Shown here one piece after another: positions 35,841 to 43,575 of a stretch of 64,000 nt of DNA. The stretch is from Paludibacter sp. (GTDB lineage Bacteria; Bacteroidota; Bacteroidia; Bacteroidales; Paludibacteraceae). Location of the stretch: assembly GCF_009712605.1 (NCBI RefSeq), contig NZ_WASO01000015.1, positions 434,001 to 498,000 of the forward strand. Direction: 5' to 3'. Position 1 is the stretch's first letter, and each line of letters begins with the position of its first letter. The position numbers and the translations under genes are program-made. The notes under the pieces were generated by a model, which was given only the letters and a program-made list of their open reading frames with translations, was not told the DNA's origin and searched no databases.

Positions 35841-36986
35841 ATGTCTTCTACCCGACGCGATTTTATGAAAAAGGCAGCCCTCGCAACGGCGGCTGTCGGA
35901 ATGGGTGCATCGCTCATCAGCGCCGATTATAAACCCAACGATCCTGATCTGGAGTTTCTCTATAATTTGAAGAACGACGAACAGAAGCGGAAACAACAAG
36001 CAGATAAAACTCATTTCAAAGACGATAAATACCGCATCATTCCAAAAGGGGAAGGATTGCCTATTACCGGAACCTTTTTGGATGAAATTACATGGGATAT
36101 TCCTTCGCAAAACTGGGGCGTGGAGGCCTGGGATCGGGATTTTGCGGCAATGAAACATGCAGGTATCGATACAGTGGTAATGATCCGTGGGGCGTTCGGT
36201 CGCTATATGACTTTTCGCTCGGAAATGCTGATGAAGTACGAAGGCGACTATATGTATGAACCGGCTCAGGATCTGCTTGGAATGTTTCTGGATTTGGCGG
36301 ATAAATACGGAATGAATTTCTATTGCGGTATTTTCGATACCGGTCGTTATTGGTTAACCGGCGATTACAAGAAAGAAGTGGAAATCAATAAGCTATTCAT
36401 CGACGAGGTCTGGTCGAAATATGGTCATCACAAATCGTTTTACGGCTGGTATTTATCGCAGGAGGTAAGTCGTCGCTTGGGTGGAATTATCGAATCGTTT
36501 GCCGAAATCGGCCGTCATGCCAAAGAGGTGTCGGGTGGAAAACCCTGTCTTATCTCACCGTTTATCCATGGCGTAAAAACCGATCAGGTGATGGGAGGAG
36601 ATAAGGCAACCACGGTAGAGCAGCACACGAAAGACTGGACGGAAATACTCTCGGCTATCAAAGGCTCTGTGGATACGCTGGCATTTCAGGACGGACAGGT
36701 GGATTATCACGAATTGAAGGAGTATCTGGTTGCCAACAAAGAGCTAGCTTCCAAGTTTGGAATGCATTGCTGGACAAATGTCGAATCGTTTGACCGCGAC
36801 ATGCCGATCCGTTTTCTTCCCATTCGTTGGGATAAGCTGATTAAGAAGCTTAAGCATTCGCAGGAAGCCGGTATGGAAAAAGCGATTACGTTTGAGTTTT
36901 CGCATTTTATGAGTCCGAATTCGGCTTATCAGCAGGCCGGAAATCTTTATAAATTGTATTGCGAACACTACGGTATTCGGGTGTAG
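35841..36986 (+). CDS. DUF4434 TIM-barrel-like exported protein, copy 2
   Basis: A 381-residue protein with a twin-arginine-type signal (TRRDFMKKAALATAAVGMG). It aligns end to end with the protein at 14188-15297 at roughly half of positions, sharing ITGTFLDEI, WDRDF, IDTVVMIRG, DEVWSKYG, FQDGQVDYHEL, CWTNVESFDRDMPIRF and FEFSHFMSP. Glu208 (GWYLSQEVS) corresponds to Glu193 of copy 1. About 20 extra charged residues lie after the signal. Its neighbours are the FAD oxidoreductase (31 bases upstream) and the ADP-ribosylglycohydrolase-fold gene. A glycosidase-like function is inferred from the fold pattern only. Confidence 0.82.
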   Translation: MSSTRRDFMKKAALATAAVGMGASLISADYKPNDPDLEFLYNLKNDEQKRKQQADKTHFKDDKYRIIPKGEGLPITGTFLDEITWDIPSQNWGVEAWDRDFAAMKHAGIDTVVMIRGAFGRYMTFRSEMLMKYEGDYMYEPAQDLLGMFLDLADKYGMNFYCGIFDTGRYWLTGDYKKEVEINKLFIDEVWSKYGHHKSFYGWYLSQEVSRRLGGIIESFAEIGRHAKEVSGGKPCLISPFIHGVKTDQVMGGDKATTVEQHTKDWTEILSAIKGSVDTLAFQDGQVDYHELKEYLVANKELASKFGMHCWTNVESFDRDMPIRFLPIRWDKLIKKLKHSQEAGMEKAITFEFSHFMSPNSAYQQAGNLYKLYCEHYGIRV

Positions 36987-37009
36987 GTCTGCTTTTACAA
37001 AAAAAAACA

Positions 37010-37099
37010 GACTTCTCCTCCTAACCTCCTCTCCCGAAGAGAGGAGGAACGGGCCTGAAAAAGCAGAGAGCTTTCTTGTTTTAGTATCCCGGAGAGGTC
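37010..37099. repeat. REP/MITE-like intergenic element, copy B
   Basis: About 90 bases bounded by GACTTCTCC (37010-37018) and GGAGAGGTC (37091-37099), with an inner perfect 9-base hairpin (CCTCCTCTC / GAGAGGAGG). Ends and inner palindrome resemble the element at 8886-9005, while the central part differs in length and sequence. It lies between two genes that are otherwise part of one PUL. Confidence 0.65.
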
Positions 37100-37167
37100 A
37101 AAATGAATATAGGTGAGATTTGATTGGTAATAGATGAACTATTTTAATTCCTCGAAAATTTAGCAAC

Positions 37168-38733
37168 ATGAAGAAAATTATAATTGCAGGAGCTTTGTTG
37201 TTTTCGTTGTCGGCATTTGCCGGACAACAGCAGCCGTTGAAGCATATCTCGTTCGAGACGTATAAAGATAAAGTGGCCGGCGGTTGGGCTGGCAAAATGA
37301 TTGGCGTGGAATATGGTGCAGCCTTTGAATTTGTGCATGATAATGAACTGTTTGAAGGTGAAGTGCCCTGGGATAAGGCCAAGGTAAAAGAGGCGTTAGC
37401 CAACGACGACTTATACGCTCAGATGAGTTTTATGATGGTGATCGATAGCCTGGGACTCAATTGTCCGGCTTCAGCGGTGGCGGCTTCGCTCGCTAATGCT
37501 AAATTCGAGTTGTGCCATGCCAATCGAATGGCTCGTCGCAACTATTGGAAGGGCATCATGCCTCCTCTGAGCGGCAATCCGAAATACAACATGCATGCCG
37601 ATGATATCGATTTCCAGATCGAGTCCGATTTTGCAGGCTTCATTAATCCGGGAATGCCTCAAACTGCTGAACGCTTGTGCAACCGCTTGGGGCACATTAT
37701 GAACTACGGCGACGGCGTTTACGGTGGAACGTTTGTGGCCGCCATGCATACAGAGGCTTTCTTCGAGAACAATGTAGAAACGGTGATCCGTCAGGCGTTG
37801 AAGTCAATTCCGGCCAAAAGCCAGTACGCACAATGTGTACGGGAAATTCTGGCAGGTTACAAACAGCATCCCGACGACTGGCGCAAAACTTGGAAAGAGT
37901 TTACCGATAAATGGGGCGAAACCGATATTTGTGTCCCTAACCATCCTTTCAATGAAGATGCCAAGTTTAATGGGGCTTACGTGGTGCTGGCGCTTCTTTA
38001 CGGTAATGGTGACATGTTGAAAACGATGGAAATTGCCGTTCGGTGTGGGCAGGATACCGATTGCAATGCGGCTACTGCAGCAGGCGTGTTGGGCGTAATG
38101 AAAGGATATGGTACTTTGGATGCCGAATCAAAAAAGTATATCGAAGAGGTTGCTGATAAGGATTTTATTTATACCAACTATACTTTCCACAAAGCCATCG
38201 ACCGTTGTTTTCAGTATGCCAAACAGAATGTGCAAAAGAATGGAGGCCGATTGGCGGGCGGTGCATTTTTAATCCGGGAGCAACAACCGGTGGCTCTCTA
38301 TCCGCTCGAACATTCGTTCCCAAATATTCGTTACAGCTACGAAACGGTGGTGACACAGCCGAAAGACTGGAGTTTCAAAGGTGCCTGGAAAGATTTTGTG
38401 ATCGGGCGTGGTGACAACTCTGTTTTCAAGAACTCGGTGACTCCGGGCAATGAATGTACGCTGTCCTTTACCGGAAAAGCCATCCTTCTCGAAGGCTATT
38501 GTCACAACAATGGAGGAATGGCAAAAGTTTATCTTGATGGTAAATATATCAAAACGATCGATTTTTATTACCGTGAAGAAGCCGGCATCTACTTTGGTAA
38601 CCGTGCTCATCTTTATCATGAACTGAATCTGACACCCGGCAAGCACACCTTGCGACTGGTGACGGTCGGCGATAACAATCCAAGATCGACCGGCAATAAC
38701 GTTTGGGTGGAACGAGCGATGATTTATAAATAG
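37168..38733 (+). CDS. Exported ADP-ribosylglycohydrolase-fold protein with C-terminal sandwich domain
   Basis: A 521-residue secreted protein (signal peptide about 1-18, ending AFAG). Residues about 25-350 have the all-helical ADP-ribosylglycohydrolase fold. Its two metal clusters are visible as NDDLYAQ (Asp80, Asp81) and GQDTDCNAATAAGVLGVMKG (Asp296, Asp298). Residues about 380-521 form a beta-rich domain (KAILLEGYCHNNGGMAKVYL, LTPGKHTLRLVTVGDNN) like a carbohydrate-binding sandwich. Classical members remove ADP-ribose from proteins in the cytoplasm; an exported copy with a sugar-binding tail inside a PUL points to a different glycosidic bond, perhaps N- or O-riboside or another sugar. That is inference. 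Confidence 0.82.
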   Translation: MKKIIIAGALLFSLSAFAGQQQPLKHISFETYKDKVAGGWAGKMIGVEYGAAFEFVHDNELFEGEVPWDKAKVKEALANDDLYAQMSFMMVIDSLGLNCPASAVAASLANAKFELCHANRMARRNYWKGIMPPLSGNPKYNMHADDIDFQIESDFAGFINPGMPQTAERLCNRLGHIMNYGDGVYGGTFVAAMHTEAFFENNVETVIRQALKSIPAKSQYAQCVREILAGYKQHPDDWRKTWKEFTDKWGETDICVPNHPFNEDAKFNGAYVVLALLYGNGDMLKTMEIAVRCGQDTDCNAATAAGVLGVMKGYGTLDAESKKYIEEVADKDFIYTNYTFHKAIDRCFQYAKQNVQKNGGRLAGGAFLIREQQPVALYPLEHSFPNIRYSYETVVTQPKDWSFKGAWKDFVIGRGDNSVFKNSVTPGNECTLSFTGKAILLEGYCHNNGGMAKVYLDGKYIKTIDFYYREEAGIYFGNRAHLYHELNLTPGKHTLRLVTVGDNNPRSTGNNVWVERAMIYK

Positions 38734-38739
38734 ATTTTT

Positions 38740-40152
38740 ATGGCAATTCAAAAACGATCCAACGCTATCGACGCGTTGCGGGGATATGCAATATTGACAA
38801 TGGTATTGTCGGGTGCTGTGGCCGATACGTTGCCGGCCTGGATGTATCATGCGCAGACGCCGCCACCCGATCATATATTTAATCCGGCCATTTACGGTAT
38901 CTCGTGGGTCGATCTGGTTTTTCCCTTCTTTTTGTTTTCAATGGGTGCGGCCATGCCTTTTTCGTTGGGCTCGAAAGCGGAGAAAGGGGTGCCACTCCGT
39001 AAGTTGCTTTTCGATTCGTTGATTCGTGGGCTGCAACTGGCATTTTTCGCCATCTTCATCCAGCACATGTACTCGTTCTCACTCAGCAATCCGCAGGATT
39101 ACCGGGCCTGGTTTACCACTCTGAGCGCTTTTGTCTTGCTGTTTCCCATGTTTATGCGTCTGCCATCGCAGATGCCGACTTGGACGCATCATGCCGTAAA
39201 AGTGGGGGCTTACCTGATTGCCGTGGTGATGTTGGCGACAGTTCGGTATGCCGATGGAAAACAGTTCGACTTGAATTACAGTAATATTATTATTTTGCTG
39301 CTTGCCAATATGGCGGTGTTCGGCTCGGCTATCTACCTGATGACACGTACACGTCCGTGGTTGCGGGTGGCAGTTTTGCTATTCATTATGGCCATTTTGC
39401 TCTGTTCAACCGATGCTTTCAACGGCTCGTGGCAAAAGGCGTTGTTCGATTTTTCTCCGTTTCCATGGTTGTATAAATTCAACTTTCTGAAATACCTCTT
39501 TATTGTCATTCCGGGAACCATTGCGGGCGAGTATGTGCGGGAGTGGTTTATTCGTCCGGCTTCTGAGAGTGGTAAAGAAAAAGAGAAACCGATGGCTGGC
39601 GCATTGGCTTTGCTGGGAGTTATTCTGATTGTTGTTAACCTATACGGACTATTCAGTCGTCATTTGGTGCTTAATCTGGGTGCGACTGTTGTTTTATTGG
39701 TGTGCGGAGGATTTTTGGTACGTCGTGCTGAGTCATCTTTTGCTTTGTTGTGGCGCAAGTTATTCCGTGCCGGGGCGTTGTTGCTCTTGTTGGGCCTCTT
39801 TTTCGAAGCGTTTGAAGGCGGTATTCGTAAAGATTACGCCACCTTCAGCTATTTCTTTGTTACGTCGGGACTTGCCTTTATGGCTTTGATGACGTTCTCA
39901 GTCCTGTGCGACTACTTCGGCTGGCACAAGGCAACCTCATTTCTGACGCTTTCGGGACAAAACCCGATGATTGCTTACGTGGGCGCCGATATGGTTATCT
40001 ATCCCCTGTTCAATATTCTGGGACTATTGCCTCTCTTTTTCAAATTTTGTGCAGATGGCTGGTGGGGGCTTTTGCAGGGAGTGGTGATCACCGCTTTGGT
40101 AACGATGATCACTATGTTTTTCTCAAAAATCAAATGGTTTTGGCGAACGTAG
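38740..40152 (+). CDS. HGSNAT-like transmembrane acetyltransferase (DUF5009), copy 2
   Basis: A 470-residue inner-membrane protein with about eleven hydrophobic segments, 6 bases after the preceding gene. The start NAIDALRGYAILTMVLSGAV and the motif YGISWVDLVFPFFLFSMG correspond to the first copy. The putative active-site histidine is kept as His37 (AWMYHAQ), but about 13 residues (including PPPDHIFNPAIYG) are inserted between it and the WVDLVFP motif. The protein is also about 90 residues longer than copy 1. The altered loop next to the histidine suggests another acceptor. Its stop is two bases from the stop of the convergent cutC. Confidence 0.8.
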   Translation: MAIQKRSNAIDALRGYAILTMVLSGAVADTLPAWMYHAQTPPPDHIFNPAIYGISWVDLVFPFFLFSMGAAMPFSLGSKAEKGVPLRKLLFDSLIRGLQLAFFAIFIQHMYSFSLSNPQDYRAWFTTLSAFVLLFPMFMRLPSQMPTWTHHAVKVGAYLIAVVMLATVRYADGKQFDLNYSNIIILLLANMAVFGSAIYLMTRTRPWLRVAVLLFIMAILLCSTDAFNGSWQKALFDFSPFPWLYKFNFLKYLFIVIPGTIAGEYVREWFIRPASESGKEKEKPMAGALALLGVILIVVNLYGLFSRHLVLNLGATVVLLVCGGFLVRRAESSFALLWRKLFRAGALLLLLGLFFEAFEGGIRKDYATFSYFFVTSGLAFMALMTFSVLCDYFGWHKATSFLTLSGQNPMIAYVGADMVIYPLFNILGLLPLFFKFCADGWWGLLQGVVITALVTMITMFFSKIKWFWRT

Positions 40153-40153
40153 A

Positions 40154-40894
40154 CTATTCGAAGGCTTTTTTGACGGCAGCAATATTTTCCCCGTTGCACT
40201 CGTACCAGCTGAAATCTTTTACTTCGCCGGGAGAACAAAGCGACAGTGTGGTCAATCCTTGCATCGGACTTTCGACCCGTTTTTTTCCGGATAAGTGAAG
40301 CTCTTTCACCCCTAACGTGTTAATGATGTTTTTGGCATTGTCGGGGGTAATGCCACCTCCCGGAAGGATGATAATTTTGTCTTTGGCTGCTTCTACCAGT
40401 TGTTGTAGCATGGGCAGTCCTTCCATAACGGAGTTTTCACAACCGGAGGTGAGCACCCGCTCAACACCGCATCCGATCAGCCTTTGCAGTTCCTGAAGCG
40501 GATCGACGCATTGATCGAAAGCGCGGTGAAAGGTAACCGACATGGGTCGTGCAACGTCGATTAATCGTTTCAGAGCTTCCGTATTGATGGTGGCGTCTCT
40601 GTTAAGCACACCGATCACGACGCCGTTAACGCCCATCTTCTTGCAGATCTGAATCTCTTTTTCGATTGCTAAAAGTTCGGTGTTGTCGTAAACAAAATCG
40701 CCAACCCGTGGACGAGTCAAGACATGGAACGGAATGCTTACGGATTCGCGTACGAGCTCAATGGTTCCGACAGAAGGAGAGAGTCCTCCCTCAGCAAAAC
40801 CGGAACAAAGCTCAATCCGATCGGCTCCGTTATTGGCCGCAACTAAAGCCGCTTTAGGTGTGAAGGCAGCTGTTTCTATCAAAATATAAGACAT
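40154..40894 (-). CDS. cutC: CutC family protein
   Basis: A 246-residue cytoplasmic TIM-barrel protein. The ATG at 40894 (MSYILIETAAF) is preferred; a longer frame would begin at a TTG at 40918. Family motifs are NNGADRIELCSGFAEGGLSP, HVLTRPRVGDFVY, VTFHRAFDQC, VLTSGCENSVMEG and IILPGGGITPDN. CutC was linked to copper tolerance in E. coli, but its true enzymatic role remains unsettled. It is often found near sugar-use genes in Bacteroidota. Here it converges on the DUF5009 gene with a single base between the stop codons and is probably independent of the PUL. Confidence 0.93.
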   Translation of the reverse strand: MSYILIETAAFTPKAALVAANNGADRIELCSGFAEGGLSPSVGTIELVRESVSIPFHVLTRPRVGDFVYDNTELLAIEKEIQICKKMGVNGVVIGVLNRDATINTEALKRLIDVARPMSVTFHRAFDQCVDPLQELQRLIGCGVERVLTSGCENSVMEGLPMLQQLVEAAKDKIIILPGGGITPDNAKNIINTLGVKELHLSGKKRVESPMQGLTTLSLCSPGEVKDFSWYECNGENIAAVKKAFE

Positions 40895-41209
40895 GGTAGA
40901 TGTTGTTGTTTTTAACAAGTTTTTTACTAATATGCTCTTGTGATATAGTTGCTTTTATTTAACATTTGGTGGCTCATTAATTAATAAAATGTGGTGATAA
41001 TTTTTTTTGTTCTGGTTATAGTTTCAACTGAAATTATGTATAACTTTACATATTGAATTCGACCACTTATTGGTTTTTATTATCACGGAGTTGGTAAATT
41101 TGACTAATAATCAGATTTAGACTTTGAACTAAAGATCCGTTCTTCTCTCCCAAAAATAAAGAGACCGAGTGACAATCCGTTTTGTATCGGATTGCTATTG
41201 CCCAATTGT
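40895..41209. other. Divergent gap between cutC and the sigma factor
   Basis: A 315-base AT-rich region. It contains the sigma-gene promoter (41070-41102) and, just before the sigma start, a 7-base hairpin CAATCCG (41173-41179) / CGGATTG (41188-41194) that could affect translation. No clear cutC promoter box was found on the minus strand. Confidence 0.5.
41070..41102 (+). promoter_or_regulatory. Promoter for the ECF sigma gene
   Basis: The -7 box TAAATTTG (41095-41102) is an exact TAnnTTTG match, with TTG at 41070-41072 and a 22-base spacer. It would give a leader of about 100 bases including the small hairpin before the ATG. Confidence 0.45.
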
Positions 41210-41788
41210 ATGATAAACACTGAAAAGAATTTTGCCGATCGTTTGCGTAGCGACGATAAGAAAGTGATAGATGAAATATTTGCTTTATACCACATAAAGA
41301 TATTTCGGTTTTCTGTGTCTTATCTTAAAAATGAAGACGATGCGTATGATATTGTACAGGAGGTGTTTATAAAAATATGGGAAGCGCGTTTTTCGCTGAA
41401 ATCGGATACAAATTTTGACGCATTTATTTTTACGATTGCAAAAAATGCGGTAATGTCTCTTTTCAGAAAACGGCTTAGCGAACAAAAATACCTCGATTAC
41501 CTTTCAGAGTCGGCTGTTTCAAATGCTCTCGATACAGAAGAGCAAACCGACTATGTTTTTCTGCGGCAAAAGTACGAACAACTTGTGGAAACACTGCCTG
41601 TGAAACGGAAAGAAATTTTTCTGTTGAGCAGAGAAAAAGGTCTTAGTAATAAAGAAATTGCATTAAGACAAGGTGTTAGCGAAAAAACCGTGGAAGACCA
41701 TATAACCAAAGCCCTGACTTATCTGAAAAAGCAGTTAAGCAATTACGGTATCTGGACTCTCCTTTTCTATTTCCTTTTTGTTGAATAA
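41210..41788 (+). CDS. ECF sigma-70 factor of PUL type
   Basis: A 192-residue extracytoplasmic-function sigma factor. The ATG at 41210 (MINTEKNFADRL) is preferred over an upstream TTG at 41192. Region 2 is visible at about residues 20-90 (YHIKIFRFSVSYLKNEDDAY, DIVQEVFIKIWEARFSL) and region 4 at about 120-180 (RKEIFLLSREKGLSNKEIAL, EKTVEDHITKALTYLKKQL). It recruits RNA polymerase to target promoters when released from the anti-sigma factor. The FecR-type partner lies 526 bases downstream, followed by two SusC/SusD pairs, the standard layout of sigma-controlled PULs in Bacteroidales. Confidence 0.93.
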   Translation: MINTEKNFADRLRSDDKKVIDEIFALYHIKIFRFSVSYLKNEDDAYDIVQEVFIKIWEARFSLKSDTNFDAFIFTIAKNAVMSLFRKRLSEQKYLDYLSESAVSNALDTEEQTDYVFLRQKYEQLVETLPVKRKEIFLLSREKGLSNKEIALRQGVSEKTVEDHITKALTYLKKQLSNYGIWTLLFYFLFVE

Positions 41789-42314
41789 ACGATTTGAGAT
41801 TTACACCTCGAATAGCACGGTTTGCAATGTCATTTTCTTCTCATTGCAACCACAGCGTCACCCCTCTCTTTAATGTCAGCAGGTAGCTTATTGCTATTGC
41901 CTTGCTGCAAATACAAATTCCGTGTTTGTGTTTAAGCAAAACACGGCATAATTAGTCGGCTGGCAAAATAGAAATAGACAAATTACCTCTATTTTAAACG
42001 AATCTGTTTTATAGCATGTTTGATTCTGGTTGTTATTTTTTTTGAAAAAAGAAGCCGGAATAAGTTTCTGTGTAATGTTAGAGCAAATTCTCAGAGTTCG
42101 AAATAAGAAGTAATCTCGTTGAAAAATAAATAATTAACATGAGAAAAGTCTAAATTGGAAGATGAGCGGCTATTTTTGTTACTTAATGTATTTTACGGGA
42201 TACATACAAAAGTACAGACATGAAAATAAATATTGCATTTTGATGAAAAAAAAATTACAAACAGAGCAGGGGTTAATAAAGAGTAAAACGTTATACATAT
42301 AGATTAAGGCAAAA
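41789..42314. other. Gap between sigma and anti-sigma genes
   Basis: A 526-base gap, unusually long for this gene pair. It has a small hairpin TTGCAATG (41822-41829) / CATTGCAA (41842-41849) after the sigma gene and a possible -7 box TATTTTTG at 42171-42178 without a clear -33 partner. There is no credible reading frame. The anti-sigma operon may have its own promoter here, possibly one recognised by the sigma factor itself. Confidence 0.45.
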
Positions 42315-43310
42315 ATGGAGAATTTGATTGTGAAATACTATAGAGGGAATTACACCAGAGAAGATCTGGAAAAAATGAAGGAGCTCTTCGGGAGAGAAGG
42401 GTTCGACGCGCAATTGTCGGATATTATGAAAATGCAATGGAACCTGACTGATGATGATGCGATAGGAGACAAAGAGCGTTTTGATTCGGTACTGAAAAAT
42501 ATTCATAGTTCCATTGATATTGCAGAGAAGAAGGAATCGGCGATGAGACGCTTTGTAATCGGATTTTCTAAGATAGCGGCTATTCTGATTATACCCATTG
42601 TGGCCATCTTCTTCTTTTTACAACATAACCAGTCAAAAAGCAAGCTCGAAGCGCAAAATATAATTTCTGCTCCACGGGGATCTGTAAAGCAGGCTGTTCT
42701 TCCTGACGGAACAAAAGTCTGGCTAAACTCCGGAAGCAGTCTGGCATATAAAGGTAGTAGTTTTAACGATAAAATCAGAAAGGTAACCCTTACAGGAGAG
42801 GCTTACTTCGAGGTTACAAAAAATCCGTCCCGTCCTTTTGTAGTCCGTGGCAACGAAGTTTCGGTCAAAGTTCTCGGAACCAAATTTGATGTCAGATCTT
42901 ATCGAGAAGATGCAAAAGTAAATGTGACACTGATGGAAGGTTCTGTACGGCTTACAGACTCGCAGGAAGTACCTTCTGATTTATGTACCCTTAAGCCTGA
43001 TCAACAAGCAAGCCTGAATAAACAATCGGGTAAATTGGTTGTTAAGCAAGTAGATGCCAGCAACGCCAATGAATGGATGCGTGGTAATTTGCTCTTTGAC
43101 GATGAAGAGCTGGATCAGATTGCACATTGTATCGAAAGAGAATACAATGTGACGGTTAAATTTAAGGACGAAGCAATTAAACATTTGAGATTTTACGGAA
43201 AGTTCAAAAAAACTCAGCCTTTGGATGATATATTGAATATTGTTGTTTCCAAACAAAACTTTCACTATACGAGAAAGGGAAATACTATTGTTTTTTTAAG
43301 TAATCAATAG
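42315..43310 (+). CDS. FecR family anti-sigma factor
   Basis: A 331-residue single-pass inner-membrane regulator. The cytoplasmic N-terminus (1-80) would hold the sigma factor. A membrane segment follows at about 85-105 (FSKIAAILIIPIVAIFFFLQ). The periplasmic FecR domain is at about 118-225 (SAPRGSVKQAVLPDGTKVWL, GEAYFEVTKNPSRPFVVRG, VKVLGTKFDVRSY) and a DUF4974 C-terminal domain at about 245-331 (LDDILNIVVSKQNFHYTRKG). The C-terminal domain usually contacts the STN domain of the cognate SusC. The only SusC here with an STN domain is the second one, at 48656-51943. Confidence 0.93.
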   Translation: MENLIVKYYRGNYTREDLEKMKELFGREGFDAQLSDIMKMQWNLTDDDAIGDKERFDSVLKNIHSSIDIAEKKESAMRRFVIGFSKIAAILIIPIVAIFFFLQHNQSKSKLEAQNIISAPRGSVKQAVLPDGTKVWLNSGSSLAYKGSSFNDKIRKVTLTGEAYFEVTKNPSRPFVVRGNEVSVKVLGTKFDVRSYREDAKVNVTLMEGSVRLTDSQEVPSDLCTLKPDQQASLNKQSGKLVVKQVDASNANEWMRGNLLFDDEELDQIAHCIEREYNVTVKFKDEAIKHLRFYGKFKKTQPLDDILNIVVSKQNFHYTRKGNTIVFLSNQ

Positions 43311-43575
43311 CAGTCTCATACAGCTATTATATGCTTAGATAAATTCAATACTTTTTTAGGTTATGTCTCGGATTTAATATTCGGGTACTTTGGCGAGGGG
43401 TTGAATATGTGAGGGTGAAGAGAGATGAAAATGTGACGGATGAAAAGGTCAGTGCTTAAACATTATTGAATATTATATCCCGTGGCATGTGTAACGGTTT
43501 TATTGTTGCATTGCCCGGGAGCATATAATATGAGCGACACACACATCAATTTTTAATTTTAATTTTTTATCAGGT

